Assembly (NCBI RefSeq): GCF_964204645.1 | Contig: NC_134032.1 | Coordinates: 12,146,275-12,210,274, forward strand | Reading direction: 5' to 3' | DNA from: Tubulanus polymorphus | Lineage: Eukaryota; Nemertea; Palaeonemertea; Tubulaniformes; Tubulanidae | Length of the DNA: 64,000 nt | In this document: one piece after another, positions 1 through 10,357 of the stretch | Layout: the number at the start of each line of letters is the position of its first letter | Numbering within the stretch: the first letter of the stretch is position 1 | Translations under genes and position numbers: made by a program | The notes under the pieces: generated by a model | What the model was told of the DNA's origin: nothing | Seen by the model: the letters and a program-made list of their open reading frames with translations, nothing else | Databases searched by the model: none

Positions 1-1063
1 TGTCCAGATGGTACGGTGATGGTTAACTGCAGGTGCTTGAACAGGTGCGACGGCGCCAGGTTCACTTCGGCATGTACGGCCTATAACGGCCGAACCAATC
101 CGCCGGGAACGACTCGGGTACGTCACGTAACACAAGCCGTCTATCCAAAATCCACGTTCACGCCGATATTAAAGGCAGTCTCATTATAGCCTGTCGACCT
201 TGCGGGTAATCGAAGATTCGGTTAGCCGTGTGTGGACTGAAGTTTATACGTGTATCCACCCTCCTCCTGGTGGACTGTAACGAACCCCACCGTTTGTGTT
301 CTTTTTTTCATTCAGGCAATCATTGAATGTATACCTAAAAGTCTGGAGCGAGACTTTTTAACTGTGGAAGCCACTGGAGAAGCAACGATAAATGAATTTT
401 TGCAAGACCCGAAAGTTAGCTGTCAGCCTGGGTGGACCGTTGTCTCCTGTACACTTCACTCTCTGTAAGTGCCAGGGGCCGTATTCACGAAGTACCCGTA
501 AGTTGCGTGTCACGTTGGATTTACGGGTGCTTCGTGAATACGGTCCCAATACAGCTCTCATTTCTGCCATTTGAATAAGAACTCTTAAAGTAAAACTCAC
601 ATAATTAAAACAAACTCATTTGAACCGTATGATGTAACCCCGAGTAAACCCTGAATGATGCAACGGGTTCAATAAGTAAGCTTTATAAGTTCTTAGGTAT
701 TAGTCTAAATGTGGTATATTGGCCGTTTAATAACAGTTTTAACTGTGATTTGCTTGCATCTTGACGGATGTGACGTCAAGTGCATAACACCTAGTGACTA
801 GGGAACTAACAAGCCATCGTGGCAATAAATGTTGTAAGCTTTACATTTCTTTATTTGCTCTGATAGTCACTCTTCAAACATCAAATAATAATCGGATGAT
901 ATCTTATAATCAATGATCACGTATTTCTAGATGGAGTGATATTTACCCAAGTGCGTCTCTTGAACCGCATCAGCAAACTCAAGGTTGCCAGTCCTACGAA
1001 TGTGGAAGATGCAAATTGCAAGCTCGGTGCGCGAAACCCTCGGGTAGGTTTAACGAAAGTTAG
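1..1063 (+). CDS. Secreted 12-Cys two-module protein, array copy 1 (5' partial)
   Basis: First member of the tandem array; its signal-peptide exon and the start of exon B lie left of the window. Exons seen: B 1-117 (frame opens at base 1, donor GTACGT), C 316-464 (acceptor TTCAG, donor GTAAGT), D 931-1063 ending in TAG. B-C is phase 0 and C-D is phase 2, as in every other copy. The visible 132 residues hold all 12 family cysteines: five in B, three in C, four in D. Signature motifs are CPDGTVMVNCRC in B, CQPGWTVVSC in C and CGRCKLQARC in D. The pattern C-x2-G-x3-V-x-C then a helix ending in -C occurs twice, giving two six-Cys modules like those of the PCSK9 C-terminal domain. That family link is by eye only. 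Function unknown; an extracellular or haemolymph role is inferred from the signal peptide of sister copies. Confidence 0.75.
475..547. repeat. Short foldback (hairpin) element
   Basis: Arms 475-501 and 521-547 are inverted repeats of 27 nt with two mismatches, around a 19-nt loop. The element lies in the C-D intron of copy 1, just past the exon C donor, and is absent from the same intron of the other copies. It is probably a tiny MITE-like insertion. Confidence 0.75.
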
Positions 1064-1796
1064 TAGGAGGTGTGACAAGAAGTAGTGAATATCTGTGCCT
1101 TTTTTATGCGGTAAGTATACCTCCCGATTTAACTAACCATTAAATTCGTGCATGCTAAAACTAAACGCGCATCATTTGCGGTAGGTAATCACCGATATCA
1201 ATGTTGGTTATAGCAGGCACCAATTTTGGCCTGCAAAGCCTAGATCTCGGGGCTATAGTCCAGTATAAGGCATTATAATTCGCGTGTTGAGTAACAGTGC
1301 GTTCTATGGCTAGTGTTAACAGCAAATGACCGTTGACAGTCGACACCTTGATTAAACGATGAGCTGACGTGTCGACCTGTCAACCTATCAACGATATCTG
1401 CCTTTAATTGCTATTCTTATTCATAATTTTCTTTGCTTCTCATAAATCCAGTATATAATCATTATTATACTCTTTATTTCACTATAAAAAAACTCTTACG
1501 CTACTAGATGTCTACTGTCAACCGTCCTTTACTGTCACCACCTAACTGGTTTGTAAAGTGTCTACTGTCGACATTCCTGTACAGTCATCACCAATCCGGG
1601 GTTCGTATGGTCCCTATCAACCGTCCTGTTGAGTCATCGCCCTGGTATGTAGGGTGTCGCTTGTCATCAGCTGTAGAATACGTTCTATCGAGAATCTATT
1701 TTCAACTTCCGAAAGGAATTCTACACATTGCGCTATAATGCCGCATATCACACTCGAGCCTAGATCTCTAACACAGGGTTTGGTTCACTCGACTTC

Positions 1797-2023
1797 AGAA
1801 TGTCTGAGGGATGCAGATACCGACTGTAGAATGCTGTCCTTAGAGGTGCAGGTCCACACTGTAGAATGTCTGAGGGTTGCAGAATTTCTAAGAGGTGCAG
1901 ATACCGACTGCAGAATGCTGTCCTTAGAGGTGCAGGTCCACACTGTAGAATGTCTGAGGGTTGCAGAATTTCTAAGAGGTGCAGATACCGATTGTAGAAT
2001 GCCTTAGAGGTGCAGGTCCAAAC
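1797..2023 (+). repeat. 84-85 bp minisatellite, about 2.3 units
   Basis: Units begin with GATACCGA at about 1815, 1900 and 1984. Each contains sub-repeats of the type CTGTAGAATGTCTGAG and GAGGTGCAGGTCC. The same sub-repeat is expanded to about 19 units on the opposite strand at 22410-23000. It lies between copies 1 and 2. Confidence 0.8.
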
Positions 2024-2189
2024 TGCTGTAGGCCTACTGACTCTTATTAGACACGGACCAATTTGGTACGGACATATTTGGCCCAGGCCAATTCATCTCC
2101 GCACGATCGCGGCTTACGTTAAGACTAAGGTATTATCCCGGTCCGTAATAATTTCACTTTTCGTACATACAATATGTTTTTCTGACAGC

Positions 2190-2374
2190 TAATGCGCGGA
2201 TGTATATAATCAATACCAATAGCATCGTTCTGACGCAAAGACTTTATCGAACATTCAGTTCTGTATAAAGGTTTGAATACTGCGCATTGGGTCGCAACAT
2301 AAAAACTCCTCCTGTTGTTTTTGCGCCAATCCGGAAAGTTTGGTAGTTTTGCTGAAGAATAATATGAGACGGTC
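2190..2374 (+). promoter_or_regulatory. Conserved promoter-proximal block of the array
   Basis: A block of about 180 bp just upstream of exon A is recognisable before copies 2, 3 (about 5340-5518), 4 (about 10190-10357) and 5 (about 14390-14452). Shared words are ATTAATACCAGTAGC and CCGGAAAGTTTGGT shortly before the ATG. Truncated copies sit at 13180-13345 and 13600-13790. Conservation next to a start exon suggests promoter and 5' leader. No TATA box or start site can be fixed by eye. Confidence 0.45.
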
Positions 2375-4063
2375 ATGTCAGTGTTTTTAATTTACGCGTG
2401 TTATTTTCACTTGTTGGTTTATTTCGCTGCGGCGTCGCGTGATGTGGCGAACGTTTTTCGAAATGGAGCATTGCTTAGTGTCGATTTGACAGGTAAGGAT
2501 TCTTATCAAGAACTGTGAGGATTCACGACTCCCGATCTATAAATACAATACTGTTGTTGAAACGTTGACAAAAGTCGTTTTTATCTTGACAAGATAACCC
2601 TTGAAACAGACTCCTTGATTCTGTGAGTTTAATTCAACCAGTTCCACCGTGTTGTCGATTTGACTCTTTTGTGTGAAGAGCCCTGTGGAAATTAGGCAGT
2701 TCAAATCCACAGAGATTTTTTATTCTGGATGACCACTCAGCGAGTCCCATGATTTTTCACAATTCCTTCTCTCCGATAGGCCGACAAAGGTAAACGCAAT
2801 GGTTAAAAAGAAATTTAAGGGGGGTTTAACCATGACACTCGATCTTCTGGAAGGGTCTGTAAATAAAATCATCATATTTAGGGGAACCTTACCGTCAGGT
2901 CTACAGTTGAATGGGGTTCCCGAACTCTTAAATGAATCAATTATCGATGAAAACTATACCGATGCCTGAGAAGAAGAATGAATGTATTGTATATATTACA
3001 TTTGATGGGTACTGTGATAATATATGGATTCGGGAGTCTAAAAATCCAGTTTAGGTTCATTGAAAATTGACTAATTTTGACAACGCAAAAACCTATTGCT
3101 TGTCACGCCATCTGGTGGGATAGCTGGTGTTGCGGGTTGCCCGTTATCTATAAACGATTTGATGACTTAATTTGAAGAATAACGGAGCAGCAGTTCGGGA
3201 CGGTCAGAAATATTTCTCTTGAATGTCTATTCGAACAGGTTGGAATGTCAGTGTCTATTATGGTGATCGCTCGCCCCGAGGAGACGGCAAGTCCAGTTCA
3301 GTGAGCTGCCCGAATGGTACGGTGATGGTTAGCTGCAGGTGCTTGCACAGTTGCGACGGCACCAGGTTCGCGAATCGTTTTCAAACATGTGCCGCCAATA
3401 ATTATAGGGCGGCAACTACTCAGGTACGTCACTTGACACTAGCAGATTATCCGAAAGGCCGTTCACATAATTTTTCCGAGGGGGTACTCATGGGTTTCTT
3501 AAAGTCTTAATTTAAGTCTTAAATCTTAAACTTGCTTAAACTTAAAGTCTTAATCTTGCATGTAATCATAGTCTTAGAATTATCTGCATGGGTATAGTCT
3601 GATATTCAAACTTACATCCACCCTGTCTCCTGATGGATCGCGTGTAATGAACCCTATCATTTTGTGTTTCATTTCATTCAGGCAATTATTGGATGTGTAC
3701 CGGCAAGTCCGGAGCGAGACTTTATAACAGTGGAGGCCACAGGAGTTCCATTGAAATACGGCTATTTGAAAAACCCAAAAATTTGGTGTCAACCTGGATG
3801 GACCTTGGTTTCGTGTGCACTACATTCCCCGTAAGTGCCAGGGTACAGTTTCACTAGAGGAATTAACTCCTAATTCGATTGAAAATAAACTAAATTGATA
3901 TTGAGCCTTGAAATATAATTGATGATTACATATTTCTAGGTGGAGTCATGAGTACCCGAGTGCGTCGCTCGAACTTCAGCAGCAAATTCAAGGCTGTCAG
4001 ACCTACAATTGCGGGCGATGCAGACTGCAGGCTCGGTGCACAAAACTATCGGGTAGGTTGTAG
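2375..4063 (+). CDS. Secreted 12-Cys two-module protein, array copy 2
   Basis: Exons A 2375-2492, B 3239-3423, C 3682-3830, D 3940-4063 (stop TAG). They join in phases 1, 0 and 2 to a 191-residue protein. The family start codon at 2364 is still present, but about 4 nt are missing just after it, so that frame hits TAA. An ATG at 2375, created inside the exon, restores the family frame and leaves a usable hydrophobic signal peptide (MSVFLIYACYFHLLVYFAAA). Exon B begins GWNVSVYYGD and carries CPNGTVMVSCRC; C carries CQPGWTLVSC; D carries CGRCRLQARC. All 12 cysteines are present. Exon B to about 4390 is nearly duplicated at copy 5 (15520-16650), so these two are recent sisters. Like the others it resembles two PCSK9-type C-terminal modules. 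Either TAG at 4061 ends it or a GTAGGT donor at 4052 continues it. Confidence 0.7.
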
Positions 4064-4393
4064 GTGAATTTTGCGGAGTAATATCGGCGAAATCAAGTAG
4101 TGAATTTCTGTGCCTTTTTCATGCTGTAAGTATACCTCAACATCTAACAAAGCTTTTATTGATGTTTCTAAAACTAAACCCCATATCATCATAGTGGTCA
4201 TCATCAAATTGCGGTAAGTAACACCCGGAAGGTGGGAGTTTGTGGGGAAGAGCTGTTAGTATCTATATGCGGGGTAACTATTGTGGTAAATGGAGGTACA
4301 ATTGTTGTAAACGGGAATGGACTATTGTAAAGGTTAGAGGACGAGGTAGCGTAAGTGTAGGAGATATCAGACTAGGCCCTTGCCAGATTTTAG

Positions 4394-4488
4394 GACACAG
4401 GAGTTCCATTGAAATACGGCTATTTGAAAAACCCAAAAATTTGGTGTCAACCTGGATGGACCTTGGTTTCATGTACACTTAATTCCGC
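4394..4488 (+). pseudogene. Orphan 3' part of exon C
   Basis: This repeats the last two thirds of copy 2 exon C (about 3736-3830) almost base for base, including the following GTAAGTGCCAGGG intron start. It lacks the first third with its acceptor and the first cysteine. It is inserted in a downstream block that copy 5 has uninterrupted near 16655, so it arrived after that duplication. It cannot encode a module on its own. Confidence 0.7.
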
Positions 4489-4679
4489 GTAAGTGCCAGG
4501 GTACAGTTTCACTAGTAACGCCTAATTCGATTGATACACTGAATTGACGAAGAAATTAGATCGATTTAGTAGACAATCTGGTAGATAATTAAACCTTTTG
4601 TGAAAATTTGGCCAAGGGCGGCTCAGTTAACATAGACACTCTATAGTGAAACAAGATAAAAAGTTAACTAGATAACTTG

Positions 4680-4795
4680 ATCTCCTGTACACTACACTCT
4701 TGGTGAGTCGCAAGGCCATCATTCCGGCGGATTCGAACCTGATAACATTTCAAGAATGCCACGGTTCAAAATCCTGGACTTATAAGTTATAAGTC
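4680..4795 (+). pseudogene. Exon C tail plus intron start, copy-3 type
   Basis: About 100 bp match 6815-6905 of copy 3 closely: the last codons of exon C (…CTLHSW), the donor GTGAGTCGCAA and the following intron with GGCGGATTCGAACCTG. It is a second broken piece of the family placed between copies 2 and 3. Confidence 0.65.
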
Positions 4796-4984
4796 CAGTT
4801 ATTAAGATGATTTATTCGAATTAAACCCTGAACACAGAAACGCGCTGAATTAGTTAAATATGAAATCTGTCATTAAGAATTGAGGGGGGTGAATAGGTAA
4901 GTAACACCCGGAAACAATGGGAGTCAGCGTCGTTATCTAAATGCGGCCTCGACCACGTTCCGGGTGTTCGTTCACCCGATAACA

Positions 4985-5115
4985 TTATAGCCATGATCAC
5001 ACCAGCGATTTTGGCTCGACCCAACCGTTCATTCGGATTCCAACTGGGCCCGTGTCTGATTGGCCGTATTTGGCCTGACCAAAAACCTCGGCCCAGACCC
5101 GTGCCTAATTTGCTA
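4985..5115. repeat. Dispersed repeat fragment (GGCCCGTG family)
   Basis: It shares a run of words such as ACTGGGCCCGTG, TTGGCC and ACCAAAAAC with 43040-43180. Weaker relatives lie at 2045-2110, 16760-16850 and 21900-21985. It reads as an interspersed element of unknown class. The small open frames over it on both strands show no protein family. Confidence 0.45.
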
Positions 5116-5518
5116 ATTGGTTTGGAAACAGTCGCAACAAGGTTCGAGTTGGACACTCGCAATAAGGTTCCAGGTGCATCCTCGCGCAGCTGAGGCGTAG
5201 TTCACGTTGGCGGTTTTGGCAAGTTGAATATTCATGATATAGTTTTGTTTGCGAAGGTTTTCGGCTCTATGGTGATCATCGATGACGATTAAATTCCTCC
5301 CGATATTTTTTACCTTTTTTCAAACGATTTATCTTTTCCGATACACTGACAATAGCATAATGATGAATGATTAATACCAGTAGCAGCGGTTTGAAGCAAC
5401 AACTTTATTGGACAGGCAGTTCTGTCAAGTTACCTTAATTGCACTGAGTCCGTAAAACAAAAACTCCCGTTTAGGGTTTTTGTTGCACCGTCCAGAAAGT
5501 TTGGTTTCGTTGATGAAT

Positions 5519-7562
5519 ATGAGACAGTTATACTTGCCGGTGTTTTTGATTTGCGCGTGTTATTTTCACTGGTTGGTTTATTTCGCCGCCGCGTCGTGTT
5601 TGCGGAATGCTTTTCGAAAAGGAGCATCGCTAAGTGTCAATTTAACAGGTAAGGATTTTTATCATGAACTGCGTGTGACCAGTTACACAAGTTTCGTATA
5701 ATTACATAAGTACTCAATGAAACTGTAATGAAACGTTAAGCCGTTCTGTTAAGCAGGCCCCAGTGACCACTTGCACAGTAAAATGGCTTACTTTTTAAGC
5801 TCGGTTTTATAGCCAAATAAAGCCGATTGATAGATGGACCACACTTAAGACTGAAGACTGAAGGCTGAGTTAAGCTATGGAACTCAGGAATTCAGTTCTA
5901 TAGAGTTTTCAGTTAAAGCTGACTTGATAGAGGCATAATTGAAAATGAACCTGAGCCAAAAAGAAATCGAATTTAACTTTTATGCAACAAAAGGGTTCTG
6001 TAATTTTGAGAATATCGTACCCCTGTAGACCGAAAATTTAATGTAGACCATCGTGAATTATAGAATAGTCCCTAGTTACTTGGATGATGTCATAGGGAGA
6101 TCTAAAAGCGACAGTCCGATGTCTAGGTAGGGTCTTTTGGATGCCATAGGGGAATTTTTCAATCGTGAAAGTTCATCTTTTCCGGGTTCTGTAGATAAAA
6201 TCGTTAAACGTCGAGTTTATGACATCAAGTTTGTAAAAAGGTTTAAAAAGGATTCGGGACGGTCTGAAATCTATTTCTATTCAAGGTTGGAATGTCAGTG
6301 TTTATTACGGTAATCACTCGCTCCCAGATGACGACGCTCCCAGTTCTGTAAGCTGCCCGTATGGTACGGTGATGGTAAGCTGCAGGTGCTCGAACAGGTG
6401 CGACGGTGCCTTGTTTAAACGTCGTTTCCCGACATGTACCGTCAACAACGCGCGGAACTCGGGAACTACACGGGTACGTCACGTGACACCGTAGCAGACG
6501 AAACAAAAACTTCGTTTACGTCGATATTTCGAGGGTTGAACCAAAGTCCAGTGATTAACTTTTTGAAACGGGGGGGGGGGGGTTTACAGCGTGAATTCAG
6601 CTTACTCGACCCAGTTGCATAATTCTGAGGTACAATTTGACTCAAAGCCCTGATGGCCCGAACTCCACTTCTGTTCTTTTCATTCAGGCAATTATTGGAT
6701 GCATAACTAAAAGCCCGGAACGAGAATTTCTAACGGTTGCGGCCACAGGAAATGTGTCGGGGTACTATATGGAGGACCCAGAAGTCCGGTGTCAACCAGG
6801 ATGGACCTTGGTCTCCTGTACACTTCACTCTTGGTGAGTCGCAAAGCCATCATTCCGGCGGATTCGAACCTGATAACATTTCAAGAATGCCACGGTTCAA
6901 AATCTTTCAGCCTGATTTCACAGCTTGAGGCGCAGCTTATCGATGATGTCATTAACAGCCAATCATAAATCCCATTTTAGTTTAGCAAGGGCTTTTCCAT
7001 GTTATCCTTCTTTGCGACAGCGCCACAAGGCTGTGATCGTCGCCGCTGTATGTTTTTGTGCGGCAAACCTGCGCATGTACGGTACCTGCGTACTCGGACT
7101 AGTGTGGCAGGGTTTCGTGCTGTGGCTGCAAGTTGAGCGATGCCATCAGGATCGAATACCTACTGAGGGAGGATGGTCAAGGGAAGCTGCAATTCAAGAA
7201 TAAACTCTCCAATATAATTTGCAAAATAACACACTAGTTATCTACAAAATATTGAAATCAAGTACTAACTTTACTAACTTTTGCCTAAAAATTGGACTGC
7301 AGGGAAAATTGCAACTAACCTAACGATAAACATGGCTTTATATCCAGATTAAAAAGAAGCCATTTAACCTGGGAAATAAAAGATTTTGCAGGTAAAAATC
7401 TATAACGAATGCTCGCGTGTGTTTAGGTGGAGTAGTGGATATACGTCGTCTCTTGAGCTGCGGCAGCGAACTCAAGGCTGCAAGTCCTACAATTGCGGAA
7501 GATGCAGACTGCAGGCTCGATGCACAAAACTATCGGGTAGGTTGAAAGTAGTGTTCATTTAA
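5519..7562 (+). CDS. Secreted 12-Cys two-module protein, array copy 3
   Basis: Exons A 5519-5648, B 6286-6473, C 6688-6833, D 7427-7562 (stop TAA), phases 1-0-2, 199 residues. Exon A starts MRQLYLPVFLICACYFHW, a clear signal peptide. A second in-frame ATG lies two codons upstream (5513), but the ATG at 5519 matches the other copies. The A-B junction gives NLTGWNVSVYYG with two overlapping-type N-glycosylation sequons (NLT, NVS). Exon B has CPYGTVMVSCRC and ends in a copy-specific stretch (VNNARNSGTTR). Exon C is one codon shorter than in copies 1 and 2 and uses donor GTGAGT. Exon D has CGRCRLQARC. All 12 cysteines are kept. The C-terminal tail (GRLKVVFI) differs from other copies, which leaves the true 3' end uncertain. 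Confidence 0.75.
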
Positions 7563-8789
7563 AGAGAATCATCAGTAAAACAACTCGATTGACCAGTGAT
7601 GAATTTCATTCATGCGGTAAGTATTATACCCGCAGATATAACTAAGCTTTTATAGATGTTTTCAAAAACTAGACGCGCTTGAAGCGGTCATCATCAAAAT
7701 GCGGTAAGTAACAACCGAAAACAATGTCGGTCGTTTTTATCGGGCGGCCGGCATGAACGTGGCCTTGATCTCTTACGATCGATGAACATTTGATCTTGAA
7801 TGAACTGGGTTCATCCATGGTTCATCTAATGGCAGGCAACACTACAAATGCCATGGTCCCGTCGTGAGGTTAAATGAATAATCCAATATGGTTAGTCTTG
7901 GTAATCTATGATATCCAAACGACGTAAAGCAAGAACAAACTAACAAACAAACCATCTATCAGACATTCGACATCTTTATCGAATAACTTTCAAAAATATT
8001 TGTCAAAAATATTCAATTTCCCGTGTGGTTAGACGGTCGTACGTTGTAACCGTGGCTATTCGATGCATTGAATACATATCAGTCGTGACCGAGTAAAATT
8101 GGCAATTGCCTCCACCATTTTCCACATCTAAATCTGAATTCTTAGCCTGCAGAAAAATCTAAATTCTTTCTAAGCGTATTTTTTGACGCCTTATAAAACG
8201 TAACCATTATGAAACCTAAACAATGATAACCATTCAGCGTCATTTTACAAACGACAACCGTAAATCGATGTGCAAAACGTCACAGGTTTATGTGTACACA
8301 TACAAGCTATTTGGCAAAATATTATTGATAAAGATGTAGGATGGCTTCCTGTGATTATATAATGACCTCTATTTGAACGTCGAAATGTTATATCGCATTG
8401 AATATCATGAGAAGACATTGTAATAGTAAAGGATGTATGATTATATCAGGAGCGGCAGGGATAAATAGAAATGATAAGTAAATCGGATTATTCGGTTAAA
8501 TGGCGGATGTATACACGATTTGGAAGTCTGATATAAAAGTCAGACCCTAACATGGGGATGCCGGTGGAATGACGAAGCTATCTACGATCTGAGTTGGGCC
8601 GGCGTGAATTTCATCGGCGGCTACAAGCGCTCTATATAAAAACGTGTAAAATAATTTCAATATTCAAATGTTTTAGAAAATATGTTCGATATTAGACGTA
8701 TGCAGAGACGTTTCATGAGATTAGCAATTTATAATAGTATAGCTGTCATATACGGCTCCGCGTCCACTGATGGCATGTGTATAAGGTGA

Positions 8790-8885
8790 CAATTAAATTC
8801 AATACTTTATTGATCCTTATTACATTGAAATTCTGGGATAAAATTCAAAAAATCAATACATTTACAAATTTTAAAATAAGAAAAT
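8790..8885 (-). repeat. Possible non-LTR/SINE 3' tail
   Basis: Read on the - strand, it ends in AAGGATCAATAAAGTATTGAATTTAA-like sequence. This closely matches the + strand tail at about 55090-55130 (AAGGATCAATAAGTATGAATTG). The shared tail in opposite orientations suggests 3' ends of the same retroposon family. Confidence 0.35.
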
Positions 8886-9524
8886 ACAAGACACACGGGT
8901 AATTCATACAGAATAACATGAATAAGTTATTTAAATGACAATGTCTACTTCAACCCAGACTCAAGTCTAGGATATCAAGTGACAGCCAGACCGGGCCCCA
9001 GGACCGGGCTGGCTGGCTACACGATATGCTCAGTATGCTCGATATGCTAAGTCATGATGAAGCAGACATCAGAAGAGCTCTTTCTTCAACCATGGAGGCA
9101 ATGAAGTTGCAGACCAGCTTAGAGGCAAAAGTGAATCGAAGTCACAAGTAGACAATTTTTTTTAAAATTAGACCAGTCGAAGACTGTACCATCTACCCAA
9201 TCGCCAAATCTCATAATTCCCGAAATTTCTTAAAACTTCGATTTCAAATTTACAATTCCACATTAGCTTATACCAGAAATTCTACATTTTTTCGCAGGCG
9301 TCAAATAATTTATCAAAGTTAATTTTCTTGTTTTAGATTGGAAACAGAGTACAATACATGTAGTTATCAACATTGTCGACTATTTGTTTATCTACATTAA
9401 GCATCCCGCGAACAAAACAAATCAATAAGAGTACAACTGTTACCCGAGAATATTGAAAGATGAAAGTAAGACTATTATCCCCTTCCAAGGATCCAATATA
9501 GAAAGAGTTCTCTTGCCACAGATG

Positions 9525-9965
9525 GAATCATCTATTGCCACAATAGGATGGCCTGCAGCACGGCGCACGTGGGTCTTCATTTCCTCCGTTACAACGATAA
9601 CTGATATCCTACTGCACACTAGCGCCACCTGGTAGATCCCCAGATGCCACGAGTGGAATCCTCTATTGTCGCAGTAGTTGATATCCTTCTGCTCACTAGC
9701 ACACCTGGCGGATCCTCACTTCCCATAAACGGAATCCTCTATTGCTGAGTAGTTGATATCCTACTGCAGACTAGCGCACCTGGTGGATCCTCACTTGTCA
9801 CAAGTGGAGTCCTCTATTGTCGCAGTAGTTGATGTCCTACTGCTCACTATCACACCTGGCGGATCCTCACTTGCCATAAATTGAATCCTCTATTGCTACA
9901 GTAGTTGATGTCCTACTGCTCACTAGCACACCTGGTGGATCACTCACTTGCCACAAGTTATAATT
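9525..9965. repeat. 76-bp minisatellite, about five units
   Basis: GGAATCCTCTATTG-type unit starts fall at 9655, 9731, 9806 and 9882, a spacing of 75-76 bp, with a longer diverged unit from 9525. Each unit contains GTAGTTGAT-TCCTACTGCTCACTAGC and an acceptor-like GGCGGATCCTCACTTGCC segment. No coding meaning is seen. Confidence 0.85.
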
Positions 9966-10357
9966 TATACTGATTGTCGAACGCCCTCTCATCACAATTA
10001 TAATGAGAGAGCAGCGAGTAGACCTATAATCAGTTCACTCCCCTCACGGTTCTAATTGCCGAGACCGTAGGGTTTTCTTTTGTTATTATATATTGACGAA
10101 ATGGTTTGCGAGCTACTTTTGAGTACTTCCGTATTGAAATAAGAAATCTAATTGTTTTAATGACGATCCAATTAAGCTGGTTAATGATGTTCTTGACACG
10201 ATAAATCATTAACACCAGTAGCACCGGCCTGGCTTATGAACCGCCAGTTTTGTAGAGTTGGAATTAGTGTTCGGAATAACTGCATAACAGCTCCGTATAG
10301 ATTAGTCAAGTTGTTGTGGCACCCGTCCGGAAAGTTTGGTCGTTTTTGGTGAAAAAT

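Larger units (their letters stand above)
7563..10189. other. Intergenic stretch between copies 3 and 4
   Basis: No credible gene. It holds the array-typical downstream block (GCGGTAAGTA words near 7615 and 7696), AT-rich unique sequence, a possible LINE or SINE tail at 8790-8885 and the minisatellite at 9525-9965. Short open frames here show no domain. Confidence 0.6.

Noticed and set aside
358-600. Overlapping open frames on both strands near 390-600
   Set aside because: Both translate the two arms of the 475-547 hairpin, giving near-identical peptides; a repeat artefact.
6925-7203. 92-codon frame behind exon C of copy 3
   Set aside because: It lies in the C-D intron, has no recognised domain and no counterpart in other copies.
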